Source: Acetobacter orleanensis
GTDB lineage: Bacteria; Pseudomonadota; Alphaproteobacteria; Acetobacterales; Acetobacteraceae
Length of the DNA: 64,000 nt
Assembly: GCF_001581005.1 (NCBI RefSeq)
Contig: NZ_LHZV01000067.1
Span: forward strand, 62,001-126,000
Direction of reading: 5' to 3'
Below are positions 1-10,800 of this stretch, in pieces; the first letter of the stretch is position 1, and each line of letters begins with the position of its first letter. The position numbers were made by a program, and so were the translations under genes. The notes beneath the pieces were generated by a model. It did no database searches. It was not told where the DNA came from and saw only the letters and a program-made list of their open reading frames with translations.

Positions 1-801
1 ATTCTGGCAGGCTTCGCCTTCAACCGCCGCGTGATGGTGCAGGGCTTCCACGGAACCGGCAAATCCTCCCATATCGAACAGATTTCCGCCCGACTGAACT
101 GGCCGTGTGTGCGCATCAATCTGGATAGCCATGTCTCCCGTATCGATCTGATCGGCAAGGATGCCATTGTGGTGCGGGACGGCCAGCAGATTACAGAATT
201 TCAGGAAGGCCTACTGCCGTGGTGCCTCCAGCACCCCTGCGCTCTGGTGTTTGATGAATATGACGCAGGCCGCCCGGATGTGATGTTCGTCATCCAGCGC
301 GTGCTGGAAGTGGAAGGTCAGTTGACCCTGCTTGATCAGAACCGCGTGATCAAACCGCATCCGTGGTTCCGCCTGTTTGCCACCGCCAACACCATCGGGC
401 TGGGGGATACGACCGGCTTGTATCACGGCACGCAGCAGATCAATCAGGGCCAGATGGACCGCTGGAACATCGTCACCTCCCTGAACTATCTGCCCCATGC
501 GCAGGAAGTGGGCATCGTCATGTCCCGCATGGGTATCAGCCCGGATGACAGAGAAGCCCGCCGCACGATTGAAAGCATGGTCGCCCTCGCGGAACTGACA
601 CGCGCAGGCTTTATGGCGGGAGACCTTTCCACCGTCATGTCCCCGCGCTCTGTTATTGCGTGGGCTGAAAACGAGAAAATTTTCAAGGACACGGCTTTTG
701 CCTTCCGCGTCACCTTCCTCAACAAGTGTGATGAAGCGGAACGCGGCATGGTGGCGGAGTATTATCAGCGCTGCTTCAATAAAAGCCCCTTGCCCCGATA
801 A
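1..801 (+). CDS. cobS: Cobaltochelatase subunit CobS (5' end outside window)
   Basis: AAA+ ATPase subunit of the aerobic, oxygen-dependent cobaltochelatase, which with CobT powers cobalt insertion into hydrogenobyrinic acid diamide by CobN in cobalamin synthesis. The reading frame is open from the first base, so the N-terminus lies upstream. Visible are a Walker A motif (GFHGTGKSS), a Walker B-like stretch ([10 protein letters not shown]) and the sensor region [12 protein letters not shown]. The end of the protein matches the compact MoxR-like fold of CobS. cobT follows 36 bp downstream on the same strand, the usual alphaproteobacterial order. A general MoxR ATPase is the only alternative and the cobT neighbour argues against it. 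Confidence 0.93.
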   Translation: MLAGFAFNRRVMVQGFHGTGKSSHIEQISARLNWPCVRINLDSHVSRIDLIGKDAIVVRDGQQITEFQEGLLPWCLQHPCALVFDEYDAGRPDVMFVIQRVLEVEGQLTLLDQNRVIKPHPWFRLFATANTIGLGDTTGLYHGTQQINQGQMDRWNIVTSLNYLPHAQEVGIVMSRMGISPDDREARRTIESMVALAELTRAGFMAGDLSTVMSPRSVIAWAENEKIFKDTAFAFRVTFLNKCDEAERGMVAEYYQRCFNKSPLPR

Positions 802-837
802 GGGTGCCTCAAGCACGAACGGAGAGCGGCTTTAGCA

Positions 838-2778
838 ATGGCTGACAGCAGGAAAGGAGCGCACGCTCCACCGTCTGGCCATAACCGGCCAGAAAGCGAG
901 TCCGGGCAGACCAAAGTGGATGCCTTCAAGCAGGCCACGGCGGCAACGCTGCGGGCAATCGGCGGGCAGCGGGATACGGACGTGTCGTTCCACACAGGCA
1001 ACATGCCTGTGGGACCGATCAGCCTTGCCGGAAAAATCCGCCTACCCCAGCCCTCCCGCCATATGGATGCGGAAGAAATTGAGCGTATCCGCGGGGCCGC
1101 CGATGCGCAGGCGTTGCGGGTGAAGCATCATGATTTTGACCTGCACCGCACCCACCAGCCAGACGATTCCGTGGCGCGAGAAGTGTATGACGCCCTTGAG
1201 CAGGCCCGTATCGAGGCTGTCGGCGCGCGGCACATGCGCGGGGTTGCGGCAAACCTGCGCCACAGGCTGGAAAATGACTGCAAAGCAGCAGGGCTGGACC
1301 GGATTACGGACCCTGCCGAGCTTTCCCCAGCGGTTGCGCTGGAACTGCTGGCCCGTGAGTATCTGACGGGCGAAGCGGCACCTGACGCCGCGCAAACCAT
1401 TCTGCGTAAATGGCAGGCCACCCTTTCTCCACAAGCCCGGACGGCTCTAAAAAATCTCGCACTCAGTCAGGATGATCAGGCCGCTTACTCCAAAGCGACC
1501 CGGAAACTTCTGGCAGCCTGCTCTCTGACGGAGGATGAAAGCCCGTCTGACGAGATGGACGCCGATGAAAACGGTGCCGACTCTGCCGCCGGGGATGACG
1601 AAAACAACGCCCCGCCCCCGGAAGGACAGGAAGAGAACGTTCCACCAGAGCCGGACTCCTCATCCGACCCCGTCCCGCAGCCGGAACTGATGGGCGGCGG
1701 CGGAGAAGCCTCGCCCGAAACACTGGAAGAAGAGCGGGAAGGGCAAGGCTCGGATGGCACGGGTGAAGCCGCAGGGCCGGGCGGCAACCCGGACCGTGAA
1801 CCCGGAGAAACTGCTGGAGGCTACCACGCCTACACCACGGCCTTTGATGAAGAAATCAAAGCCGAAGACCTGTGTGACCCAGAAGAGTTGAACCGCCTGC
1901 GGCACCAGCTTGATGTGCAACTGGCCACGCTGCATGGTGTTGTCTCCCGACTGGCCAACAAGCTGCAACGTCGCCTGATGGCGCAACAAACGCGCTCATG
2001 GGAATTTGACCTTGAGGACGGTATGCTGGATGCAGGCCGCCTCTCCCGCATTGTGGTGAACCCGATGCTCTCGCTCTCTTATAAGCGGGAACGGGAGACA
2101 GAATTTCGTGATACGGTTGTCACCCTTTTAATAGACAATTCCGGCTCCATGCGCGGACGCCCGATATCCGTAGCGGCCTCCTGCGGGGACATTCTGGCCC
2201 GCACACTGGAACGCTGCGGCGTTAAAGTGGAAATTCTCGGCTTTACAACGCGCGCATGGAAAGGCGGCCAAAGCCGTGAACAGTGGACCAAGGATGGCAA
2301 ACCGGCGGAACCCGGACGCCTGAATGATCTGCGCCACATTATCTACAAAGCCGCCGACATGCCGTGGCGGAGGGCCCGCCCCAATCTGGGCCTGATGCTG
2401 CGTGAAGGGTTGCTGAAGGAAAATATTGACGGCGAAGCCCTGCTCTGGGCGTGGAAGCGCCTTAGAGGCCGCCCGGAAGCCCGCAAAATTCTGATGGTCA
2501 TTTCAGACGGCGCGCCGGTGGATGACAGCACCTTGTCCGTCAATCCCGCCTCCTATCTGGAAGACCATCTACGCGCCGTGATTCATCAGATTGAAGAACG
2601 CAGCCCGGTGGAACTGACAGCCATTGGCATTGGCCATGACGTGGGCCGCTATTATCAACGCGCCGTCACGATTACCGATGCGGAAGAACTAGGGGGCACT
2701 ATGCTCCAAGCCCTCTCTGGCCTGTTTGATGAAAAACAGAACAGGCCCGGTCGCCGCAATAAAAACAGACGGCGTTAA
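838..2778 (+). CDS. cobT: Cobaltochelatase subunit CobT
   Basis: Large (646 aa) partner of CobS in the cobaltochelatase AAA+ motor. Residues 1-220 form the N-terminal CobT region; about 225-330 is a highly acidic, Pro/Gly/Glu-rich linker typical of the family; the C-terminal third is a von Willebrand A domain with a MIDAS motif (LLIDNSGSM, Asp about 433) that binds Mg2+ and docks on the chelatase complex. The C-terminus is basic (RRNKNRRR). Transcription is probably shared with cobS. A GC-rich inverted repeat lies about 180 bp after the stop. Family length and domain order are normal, so the assignment is firm. Confidence 0.95.
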   Translation: MADSRKGAHAPPSGHNRPESESGQTKVDAFKQATAATLRAIGGQRDTDVSFHTGNMPVGPISLAGKIRLPQPSRHMDAEEIERIRGAADAQALRVKHHDFDLHRTHQPDDSVAREVYDALEQARIEAVGARHMRGVAANLRHRLENDCKAAGLDRITDPAELSPAVALELLAREYLTGEAAPDAAQTILRKWQATLSPQARTALKNLALSQDDQAAYSKATRKLLAACSLTEDESPSDEMDADENGADSAAGDDENNAPPPEGQEENVPPEPDSSSDPVPQPELMGGGGEASPETLEEEREGQGSDGTGEAAGPGGNPDREPGETAGGYHAYTTAFDEEIKAEDLCDPEELNRLRHQLDVQLATLHGVVSRLANKLQRRLMAQQTRSWEFDLEDGMLDAGRLSRIVVNPMLSLSYKRERETEFRDTVVTLLIDNSGSMRGRPISVAASCGDILARTLERCGVKVEILGFTTRAWKGGQSREQWTKDGKPAEPGRLNDLRHIIYKAADMPWRRARPNLGLMLREGLLKENIDGEALLWAWKRLRGRPEARKILMVISDGAPVDDSTLSVNPASYLEDHLRAVIHQIEERSPVELTAIGIGHDVGRYYQRAVTITDAEELGGTMLQALSGLFDEKQNRPGRRNKNRRR

Positions 2779-2959
2779 AAACCGTCTTTCTCTCTTTGAG
2801 GCTGTTTCAAAAGCTTAGCATTGAGCGCCAGCGGGATGGATTGGCAGTTGAAACAGGCAGTCTTGCAGCCCTAACACTGTAACGTCGGGACAAAAGACAA
2901 CGCATTCAGACGCAAACATGCATACCGGATCGGCTTATGCGTCCCCCCCCGTTTAAACA

Positions 2960-2996
2960 TCTCGGCCCGGACGCATGTTTTGCATCCGGGCCGAGA
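2960..2996. terminator. GC-rich hairpin between convergent cobT and decarboxylase genes
   Basis: A perfect 12-bp stem (arms 2960-2971 and 2985-2996, TCTCGGCCCGGA and its complement) encloses a 13-nt loop that can pair further (GCA with TGC). It lies between two convergent genes. Neither side has a strong T-run (only TGTTT on the minus strand), so it is a terminator-like element rather than a textbook intrinsic terminator. Confidence 0.5.
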
Positions 2997-3039
2997 AAAA
3001 GCGGGAGTTCTGCCCTGTCCTGAACGCTCTTCAAAACGC

Positions 3040-4494
3040 TCAGGCCGCCTCACGCTCCAGTTTGGTCCCAAGCCGTTTGTCCGCTAGGTCCAGCAACGTC
3101 TCCAGCATCAGATCCACATCGCCTTCCATCGTGCGATGATTGACGATGGCCGCCCGAATGGCCCGCTTCCCGTGCACGATTGTGGCTGAGGGAGCCGCAA
3201 CGCCGCTCTCATGCAGGTCTTTTACCAGATCCCCGTTCAGCACGTCCTCATCCGTACCGGGTGCCCGTACCCGAAAACAGACGATATTGAGCGTAACCGG
3301 GGCAAGCAGTTCAAGGCTGGGCGAAGCCTGAACCCGCGCCGCCAAATACCGCGCCACAGCGCAACAGTGTGACACCATCTGGCCAAGCCGCTCCGTGCCG
3401 AATGATGCCAGCGTGAACCAGACTTTCAGAGCCCGGAACCCTCGGGAGAGATCCGGCCCAAGATCACAAAACCACGGCGCACCAGCAGCCAGCCCGCGAT
3501 CCTCTCGGGACAGATATGCCAGAGACTGCGCAAAGGCCGCGGCCTGCCGCCCCTCTTCGCGCACCAGAACGCACCCGGCGTCATACGGCGTTTGTGCCCA
3601 TTTGTGGAAATCAAAGGCAATGCTGTTGGCACGCTCCATCCCGGCCAGAGCCGAAGCATGATCAGGGGAAAGACGTGCCATGGCTCCAAATGCGCCATCA
3701 ACATGAAACCAGAGGTTTTCAGCCTCAGCAAAATCAGCCAAAGCCGCAAGCGGGTCAATCGAGCCGGTATCCACGGTCCCCGCCGTGCCGACCACCATAA
3801 ATGGTTCAAGCCCGGCGGCGCGGTCTGCTGCCACCATCTGCCGCAATACCGCCAGATCCATGCGGAAATCAGCATCAACAGGCACCAGACGCAGCGCCTG
3901 GGTGCCAAGCCCGGCCATATCAAACGCACGGGCAATACAGCCATGGGCAGTCTGGGCGGCATAACCAACCAGCCTGCGGCCAGCCAGACCGTGAGAGCGT
4001 ATGTCCAGACCACCCTCCACAGCACGGCTGGCTGTGATCACGGCAATAAAATTCGCCATGGAAGAGCCCGTTACCAGAACGCCCGTCGCGGTTTCCGGAA
4101 AGCCCAGCATGGTCGCGGCCCAGCGGATTACCATCCGCTCCACCTCGATTGGTGCGTGGTCCCGGCCGCCAAGATTGGCGTTCAGACCCGCAGCCAGCAT
4201 CTCGGCCAACATCCCCTGCGCTGTGCCGCCGCCATGTACCCACCCCATAAAGCGGGGATGACGGTTGCCAGTGGCATACGGCACAACAGATTGCGCAAAC
4301 TGCTCATATAGAGCTGTCAGTGGCGTTTCCTGCGTTGGCAGTTCAGCCTGCCGGAACTCCTGCCTGACAGCGGCTGGCATGGGCAGCCAGACCGGGCCGG
4401 AGGCCACGTTCTGCACGTTATCCAGCATCTCATCCAGCATGCGGTGCCCAAGCGCCCGCAATGCGTCCCAGTTTTCCGGATCAAGCCCCGCCAC
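3040..4494 (-). CDS. PLP-dependent group II amino acid decarboxylase (aromatic amino acid decarboxylase family)
   Basis: A 484-residue fold-type I PLP enzyme of the aromatic-L-amino-acid/glutamate decarboxylase family. It shows the phosphate-binding TGSSMAN (about 142-148), the HVDGAFG segment with Asp266 that contacts the pyridine nitrogen, and the Schiff-base lysine in DFHKW (Lys298). His184 (QTAHGC) is in the place of the ring-stacking His. Family members decarboxylate aromatic or related amino acids in the cytosol; the substrate cannot be read from sequence. It starts only 3 bp after the stop of a BASS-type transporter on the same strand, so the two are probably one operon in which the transporter may move substrate or product. 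Confidence 0.88.
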   Translation of the reverse strand: MAGLDPENWDALRALGHRMLDEMLDNVQNVASGPVWLPMPAAVRQEFRQAELPTQETPLTALYEQFAQSVVPYATGNRHPRFMGWVHGGGTAQGMLAEMLAAGLNANLGGRDHAPIEVERMVIRWAATMLGFPETATGVLVTGSSMANFIAVITASRAVEGGLDIRSHGLAGRRLVGYAAQTAHGCIARAFDMAGLGTQALRLVPVDADFRMDLAVLRQMVAADRAAGLEPFMVVGTAGTVDTGSIDPLAALADFAEAENLWFHVDGAFGAMARLSPDHASALAGMERANSIAFDFHKWAQTPYDAGCVLVREEGRQAAAFAQSLAYLSREDRGLAAGAPWFCDLGPDLSRGFRALKVWFTLASFGTERLGQMVSHCCAVARYLAARVQASPSLELLAPVTLNIVCFRVRAPGTDEDVLNGDLVKDLHESGVAAPSATIVHGKRAIRAAIVNHRTMEGDVDLMLETLLDLADKRLGTKLEREAA

Positions 4495-4497
4495 GTT

Positions 4498-5487
4498 TTA
4501 CTCCTTTTGCGGCACTCCTACCGCTGGCAGGCCTTCCGCATTTTCCTGCGTCATACGGGCAAACTTTCTGGCCAGCACCGCACAGACAAACAACTGAATC
4601 TGGTGATAGATCATCAGCGGCAGGACGATAAGCCCGACAGAGGCTGCGGGAAACAGCACATTGGCCATCGGCACACCAGAAGCCAGTGTTTTTTTGGAAC
4701 CACAGAACACAATGGCAATTTCATCACGCAGCGGCACCCCTGCCAGACGGCTGCCATATGTGGTTATCAGCAGCACACAGACCAGTAATAGGAAATCGAC
4801 CAGTGCGATCATACCAAGCTGGCTAAGTGGCAGCCGGTGCCACAGCCCCTGCATGACGGCCTCACTAAACGCCGTGTAAACCACAATCAGAACAGACCCA
4901 CGATCAGTCAGGGAAAGCAGCTTTTTGTTCCGGTGCGCCCACCGGCCAATCCATGGTTGAAGCAACTGGCCCAGAACAAAAGGCAGCAGAAGCTGGAATA
5001 CAATATCCAGCACATTGCCGGATGTCCCACCGTGCTTACTCAACACCAGACCGACCAGAAAAGGCGTTATGAAAATCCCGGCAATGTTGGAGGCCGTGGC
5101 AGCACACACAGCCGCAGGCACATTGCCCCCGCCGATAGACGTAAAGGCAATGGAAGACTGCACTGTGGAGGGCAGGCAACACAGGAACAGCATCCCCACC
5201 CAGATATCATTCTCTAAAAGGCCCGGCATCAGCGCATGCGCAGCCAGCCCCAGCAGCGGGAACATCACAAAGGTGCAGGTCAGAATAATCAGATGCAACC
5301 GCCACGCCATGACGCCGTCCACAACTGCCTTGCGGGAAAGCCTCGCACCTTGCAGGAAAAACATTACGGCAATGACGATAATGGTAAGCCAATGGAAAAC
5401 CGGCACGGCAGCCCCATGGCACGGCAGGACCGTGGCGAGAATAATTGTAACGGTCAGACCGATAAGGAATGGGTCCAGTTTGAGCAT
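4498..5487 (-). CDS. Bile acid:sodium symporter (BASS/SBF-like) family transporter
   Basis: A 329-aa integral membrane protein with about nine or ten hydrophobic helices (for example LIGLTVTIILATVLPCHG near the N-terminus). The spacing, Gly/Pro-rich helices and segments such as QGARLSRKAV and FCGSKKTLASG resemble the SBF-like branch of sodium symporters (YfeH type), 10-TM secondary carriers in the cytoplasmic membrane. Substrates of this branch are largely unknown. Its stop codon lies just before the decarboxylase start, which implies co-transcription. It diverges from the next gene, with a short shared promoter region around 5490-5600. Confidence 0.85.
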   Translation of the reverse strand: MLKLDPFLIGLTVTIILATVLPCHGAAVPVFHWLTIIVIAVMFFLQGARLSRKAVVDGVMAWRLHLIILTCTFVMFPLLGLAAHALMPGLLENDIWVGMLFLCCLPSTVQSSIAFTSIGGGNVPAAVCAATASNIAGIFITPFLVGLVLSKHGGTSGNVLDIVFQLLLPFVLGQLLQPWIGRWAHRNKKLLSLTDRGSVLIVVYTAFSEAVMQGLWHRLPLSQLGMIALVDFLLLVCVLLITTYGSRLAGVPLRDEIAIVFCGSKKTLASGVPMANVLFPAASVGLIVLPLMIYHQIQLFVCAVLARKFARMTQENAEGLPAVGVPQKE

Positions 5488-5603
5488 GGGCTGTGGCTCT
5501 TTGCGGATGGGACAGGGGTTTTCGTGCGGGGCACTATGAAATCTGTATTATTCTTAAGATGCTGATTGCACCCGGCACGCGCTTACGCCACCTTTACGCT
5601 CAA

Positions 5604-6536
5604 ATGAAATACAACACCATTCCTTCCCCCGCTGGTCTCATACTTATGAGCCTTGGTCTTTGCGCCGCCGTTGCGCCGTTACGGGCAACGCACGCCGCCG
5701 CTCCTCCTGCCAGTTGCGCCGTCATTTCGCACGGCGCCGCGCAGGATAGTGCGCATGGCGTGACGTATGAAAACGTGGTGGTCCACACCCCGGACGGCAG
5801 CAGCGGCCTGACTGCGGGGAAAATGTCCTTTACCGGCGGCAGTGCTGGCAATGCGCATGATCAGGCGGATGCGGCTTCGTTGCTGCTGATGTCCGCCATC
5901 ACCGGGCATCACAATGCCGCGTGCTCGGACTGGCTGGCACAGCAGGGGCAAACCGCTGCCTCCACCCTGAAAGCCGGTGGTGGGTATGATATCACATGGA
6001 CCAACGCGGTATTGACCCATGGTTCTAGCCGCATAACCAGCAGTTCCGCGCATTTCAAAGTGGATGGCAGCACGTCAGCCCACACCAGTGCAGCAGCACT
6101 GTCGCTCTCAGGCATGAGCTTTCAGGGGCTCAGCAATGAAGCCCTGCTTCCCTCCTCCGCTTCCGCCACTTTCTCGCTCCCGGCCTCTGAACTCCCTGCT
6201 CTGATGGCCGCCATTGGTGGCCGGTCCTCGGCAGCCCCGGCTGTGCATGTCACCATTTCCAGCTTTGATGCCGTGCGCGACACCGTGCACCTGAAAGGGA
6301 ATGGCACGGCGACTCTTACCGGGAACGTCAATGCCACAACGGCCTCCGGCCATCTGGAAATCAGCAATCTGGAAGCGCTGATTGAAAAGGCACGTGATGC
6401 CAGACAGATGAAGCTGGCAGCGGGGCTCGTATTGGCACGATTGGTCAGCCACACTCAGAATGATGCCAATGTGTGGAATACTATCTGGCAAGGCGGCGTG
6501 CTGACAGTAAACGGCTTCCCGCTTCCTCTACACTAA
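5604..6536 (+). CDS. Exported protein of unknown function
   Basis: I do not recognise this protein with confidence. The start was chosen at MKYNTIPSP because it gives a clean signal peptide (hydrophobic LILMSLGLCAAVAPL, cleavage after THAA) and about 310 residues; an upstream ATG at 5559 and longer forms would place the signal internally. The mature part is Ser/Thr/Ala-rich, beta-strand-like, with two Cys (ASCAV and NAACSD) that could form a disulfide. The C-terminal pattern LEALIEKARD...LTVNGFPLP recalls periplasmic DUF2125-like proteins, but that is only a guess. It stands alone between divergent and same-strand neighbours. Confidence 0.6.
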   Translation: MKYNTIPSPAGLILMSLGLCAAVAPLRATHAAAPPASCAVISHGAAQDSAHGVTYENVVVHTPDGSSGLTAGKMSFTGGSAGNAHDQADAASLLLMSAITGHHNAACSDWLAQQGQTAASTLKAGGGYDITWTNAVLTHGSSRITSSSAHFKVDGSTSAHTSAAALSLSGMSFQGLSNEALLPSSASATFSLPASELPALMAAIGGRSSAAPAVHVTISSFDAVRDTVHLKGNGTATLTGNVNATTASGHLEISNLEALIEKARDARQMKLAAGLVLARLVSHTQNDANVWNTIWQGGVLTVNGFPLPLH

Positions 6537-6673
6537 ACGTTATAAAGACAAACTGAAGGGGCAGGTTTTCTGGAAGACGCGGTGAACCCTGCCCCGTTCC
6601 ATCTTAATGGCGTTGTTTACTACTCTATTTTTTGATATCATTAATATATCAGAAAATAGGGCATGATCTGACA

Positions 6674-7591
6674 ATGAGCACGACAGAAACCAGACCTTGG
6701 GCGCTCTACGGATTTGTCGGTGCGGGCGTTGTCCTCATCCTCGCGGCGGGAGGTCTGGTCTGCCAGCTTGCGGCCAGACAGACGCCTGTGGGCATAGCGG
6801 GCACAGTCCTGTGCTGGGGAGCAGCGGCCGTCCTGCTGCGCGGGTTTATGACCTTGCAACCCAATGAAGCCGCTGTACTGACATTCCTTGGAAAATATTC
6901 AGGAACCCTGACCCGGGACGGGTTTTGGTTCATCAACCCGTTTGCTCTCCGCACGCGCGTCACACGGCGGCTGGTCACACAGGAGATTGGTCCGCTTAAA
7001 GTGAACGACGCCTCCGGCAATCCTGTCGAAATTGGCATGGTGCTGACATGGCGGGTTGAGCAGGCCGCCCGTGCGATCTTTGATGTGGAAAATTATTCCC
7101 GCTACGTGACGGCGCAGGGGGAAACTGCCCTGCGTAGCCTCGCCAGCCGCTACCCTTATGATGAGGATGAATACGCGCAGAGCCACGCCGCACAGCAGGC
7201 TGAGCAGTCCCCCTTACCGGAAGGCGGCATTCTCTCTCTGCGTGATGGAGGAGACCGCCTGACAGCTATTCTCACGGCTGATCTGCGGGAGCGGATGGCG
7301 TTGGCCGGACTTGTTGTTCAGGACGCACGCCTGTCCCACCTCGCCTATGCGCCTGAGATTGCCGCAACAATGCTCCGCAAGCAGGCCGCAAGCGCAGTGA
7401 TCGCCGCCCGGCGCACCATTACATCCGGAGCCGTCACGATTGTCGAACAGGCGCTCAACGAACTTGAAGACCGTCTTGACGGAGTGCTGGATGCCGAGCG
7501 GAAAGCCGCCATGGTCTCTAATCTGCTGGTCGTTCTGGTTGGGGACAGAGACGTCACCCCGGTTGTCAACGCAGGCACGCTGTATTCGTGA
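6674..7591 (+). CDS. SPFH/Band 7 domain membrane protein
   Basis: About 305 residues. Two N-terminal hydrophobic segments (ALYGFVGAGVVLILAAGG and the TVLCWGAAAVLLRGF region) anchor the protein. An SPFH/prohibitin-type domain follows (QPNEAAVLTFLGKYSGT, GFWFINPF, VNDASGNPVEIG, DVENYSRYV), then the typical ASRYPYD segment and a C-terminal helix (ASAVIAARRTITSGA). Members assemble into ring or cage scaffolds in the cytoplasmic membrane, often tied to protease or stress functions. The ATG after GATCTGACA was preferred over an upstream one that adds a non-homologous 14 residues. Its stop codon overlaps the GTG start of a DNA-binding-like protein. Confidence 0.85.
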   Translation: MSTTETRPWALYGFVGAGVVLILAAGGLVCQLAARQTPVGIAGTVLCWGAAAVLLRGFMTLQPNEAAVLTFLGKYSGTLTRDGFWFINPFALRTRVTRRLVTQEIGPLKVNDASGNPVEIGMVLTWRVEQAARAIFDVENYSRYVTAQGETALRSLASRYPYDEDEYAQSHAAQQAEQSPLPEGGILSLRDGGDRLTAILTADLRERMALAGLVVQDARLSHLAYAPEIAATMLRKQAASAVIAARRTITSGAVTIVEQALNELEDRLDGVLDAERKAAMVSNLLVVLVGDRDVTPVVNAGTLYS

Positions 7592-7809
7592 CGGAGGACA
7601 GCCGCAGGGGTCGACCACGCGGGCCGGAGAAAGCCGCCTTCGCGTTGCGGCTTGACCCCAAATTACTAGCCTCCGTCCGCCGCTGCGCAGCCGCCGAACT
7701 CCGCAGCGTGAACGCCCAGATTGAAACCCTCCTCAAAGACGCTCTAGCGCGACGCGGCGTCCCACTTCACCCGGCCCCGGACTCACACCTTGATGAGGAA
7801 GCCGAATAG
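7588..7809 (+). CDS. Small ribbon-helix-helix (Arc-like) protein coupled to the SPFH gene
   Basis: A 73-aa basic protein that starts at a GTG overlapping the preceding stop (GTGA), a sign of translational coupling. Residues 16-51 (AFALRLDPKLLASVRRC, then RSVNAQIETLLKDAL) fit the beta-strand, helix, helix pattern of Arc/MetJ-type ribbon-helix-helix proteins, with the 'SVNAQIE' turn typical of Arc. Such proteins bind DNA as dimers of dimers. No toxin gene sits next to it, so an antitoxin role is not supported; autoregulation of the SPFH pair or a non-DNA role is possible. Confidence 0.7.
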   Translation: MTEDSRRGRPRGPEKAAFALRLDPKLLASVRRCAAAELRSVNAQIETLLKDALARRGVPLHPAPDSHLDEEAE

Positions 7810-7822
7810 GCAGAAGGCAGGA

Positions 7823-10800
7823 TCAGGCTGCTTCGGCCGCAGCCTTCTTTGTCAGTTTGACCAGATCCCGCAGCACGCGGCGGGCCAGATCAATCCGCTG
7901 AATATTGGTCAGTTCCCGCACGACTGCCATTTTATGGTCTGTCCGCAGTCGGACGGTGCCGTCTTTCCAGCGCGCCATCCATTGCACAAGCCCTGCCGGA
8001 TTTTTGAAGCTGTTATTGCGGAATTGCAGCACCATGCCCTTGGGACCTGCTTCCAGACGTTCAACGCCTGCGGCACGGCACAATCTTTTAAGATCAACAA
8101 TATCCAGAAGATTCTTGACCTCTGGCGGCAACGTCCCGAAGCGGTCCACCAGTTCGGCTTCCATGGCTTCCAGTTCCGCATCCGACCCAAGACCGCTAAT
8201 GCGGCGATACAGACCAAGCCGCACGGGCAGATCCGGCACATACGCATCCGGAATCAGAACAGGCAGACCGACAATGATGTTTGGCGTCCAGTCCCGATCT
8301 TCCGCCTTACGACGGCTTGTTTCATTCCGAAGGTCAGCCACGGCGTCTTCCAGCATCTGCTGGTACAGTTCGATCCCGACTTCCCGCACATGGCCGGACT
8401 GCTGGTCCCCCAGCAGGTTGCCAGCACCACGCAGGTCCAGATCATGCGAGGCAAGCGTGAAACCAGCGCCCAGCGTATCCAGCGTCTGCATCACTTCCAG
8501 TCGCTTTTCAGAAGAGGCTGACAGGGTATGTGTTTGTGGCCATGTCAGATAGGCGTAGCCACGCTGCTTGCCGCGCCCCACACGCCCACGGAGCTGATAA
8601 AGCTGCCCAAGACCAAACATATCGGCCCGGTGGATAATCAGCGTATTCACCGCAGGCATATCCAGCCCGCTTTCCACAATATTGGTGGAGAGCAGAATGT
8701 CATATTTCCCGTCAGAAAATTCCGTCATCACCCGCTCAAGGTCCGTTGGCGTCAGGCGACCATGCGCCTGCACCACCTTGGCATCCGGCACGATGGTGCT
8801 CAGCCGCTCGGCCAGACGGTCCAGATCCTCAATGCGGGGGGCCACACAGAAAATCTGCCCGCCACGGAAGCGCTCGCGCTGAATGGCCTCCCGAATCACC
8901 ACACTATCAAACGGCATGATAAAGGTGCGCACCGCCAGACGGTCCGTGGGCGGTGTGGCGATCAGGCTCATTTCCCGCACGCCGGAAAGAGAGAGCTGCA
9001 ACGTGCGTGGCAGCGGCGTGGCGGACAGCGTCAGCACATGCACGTCCTCACGCAGCGCCTTCAGCTTTTCCTTATGCCCCACGCCAAAATGCTGTTCTTC
9101 GTCAATAATCAGCAGATCAAGCGAGGCAAACTGTACAGTTTTGGCCAGCAGCGCGTGCGTACCGATCACGATATTGACGGACCCATCCGCCAGCCCCTTG
9201 CGCACCGCCGTTGCTTCCTTACCCGTCACCATACGGGAAAGCTGCGCGACCTTGATCGGGAAGCCCTCAAACCGCGCGGCAAAGGTCCGGTAATGCTGAC
9301 GCGCCAGCAGCGTGGTTGGCACCACAACCGCCACCTGCCCGCCCGACATGGCGGCCACAAAGGCAGCACGAAGGGCTACCTCCGTTTTCCCGAAACCTAC
9401 ATCCCCGCACACAAGCCGGTCCATCGGGCGGCCTGACCCCATATCATCCAGCACATCGGCAATGGCGCGGGACTGATCATCCGTTTCCACAAACGGGAAG
9501 CGGCCACAGAATTCATCCCACAGCCCCTCCGCCGGAGCCAGCACCGGCGCTTCCTTCAGCGCGCGGGCGGCGGCGGTACGGATCAGTTCTCCGGCCATAT
9601 CGCGGATGCGCTGCTTCATCTTGGCCTTACGGCCCTGCCAAGCCACACCACCCAGCTTGTCCAGCGGCACACCAGCCTGATCCGAACCAAAACGGCTCAG
9701 CAGTTCGATATTTTCAACCGGGAGATACAGCTTCTCCCCACCATCATAGAGCAGACGCAGGCAGTCATGCGGAGCGACCCCCACGCTGACTGTCTCCAGC
9801 CCGTCATACCGGCCAATCCCGTAATCCTGATGAACCACCAGATCGCCCGCGGAAATTTCCCCGGCCTCGGCAATCAGTTCATCCGCACGGCGTCTACGGC
9901 GCGGCGGGCGGCCAATACGCTCCCCCAGCAGATCCTGCTCGGAGACAAAAGCCAGATCATCCGCCACAAAGCCGCGTTCCAGCCCCAGTGTCAGCAGGCC
10001 GACGGTGCCGGGCTTCGCCTTGCTGGCGGACGCCCAGTCCTCATAGCTCTGGGTCGCGACACCGTGCTCACGCAGCAGCGTACCAATGCGCTCGCGTGAG
10101 CCTTTGGTCCATGCCGTCACGTAGGCGCGGCGTTTGACCTGCCCCCAGTCCCGCACCTGTTCTCCCAGCAGGGTGAAGACCTGCTCACGCTGGGCACCGG
10201 GCACGATTTTGGCAAACATCTTGCCGGGGCGGCCGCCAACTTCAATGCCCGCCGCGCCATCGGGCTTGGCAAACGGACTAAAGGCCACAACCGGCAGACG
10301 GCTTATAAGGGCATCCCAGCCTTTGGAATCCAGATACAGGAGATGCGGCGGCAGAGCGCGATAGGGTGTTTCCCCTTCCCGCACGGGCTGACGACGGGCC
10401 TGATAATGGTCCGCGATCATCTCCAGACGCGTTCTGAGCACGTCCTCAACCTGATAATCCAGCGAGACGGACACATCCGGCAGATAGTCGAACACTGTTT
10501 CCAACTGCTCATGGAACAGCGGCAGCCAGTGTTCGATGCCGGGATAGCGACGGCCATCGGAAATATGTTCATAAAGCGGGTCAGACGCCGCAGCCGGACC
10601 GAAAACATCCCGCCAGCCCGTGCGGAAGCGCGAGATACTGGCCGCATCCAGTGAAAATTCGGACACAGGCCGCAGAGTCAGCGCATCCTGCTTTGTCGTG
10701 GACCGCTGGGAACCGGGGTCAAACGCACGGATATTCTCGACCTCATCCCCAAACAGGTCCAGACGGACCGGCTCGGCCGCGCCTGCCGGGAAAAGATCAA

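Noticed and set aside
211-816. Open frame on the strand opposite cobS, and many like it under other genes
   Set aside because: It is the antisense shadow of a well-supported gene; high G+C content makes such frames common.
7588-7809. Antitoxin of a toxin-antitoxin pair
   Set aside because: The neighbour is an SPFH scaffold, not a toxin, and no small toxin-like gene is next to it.
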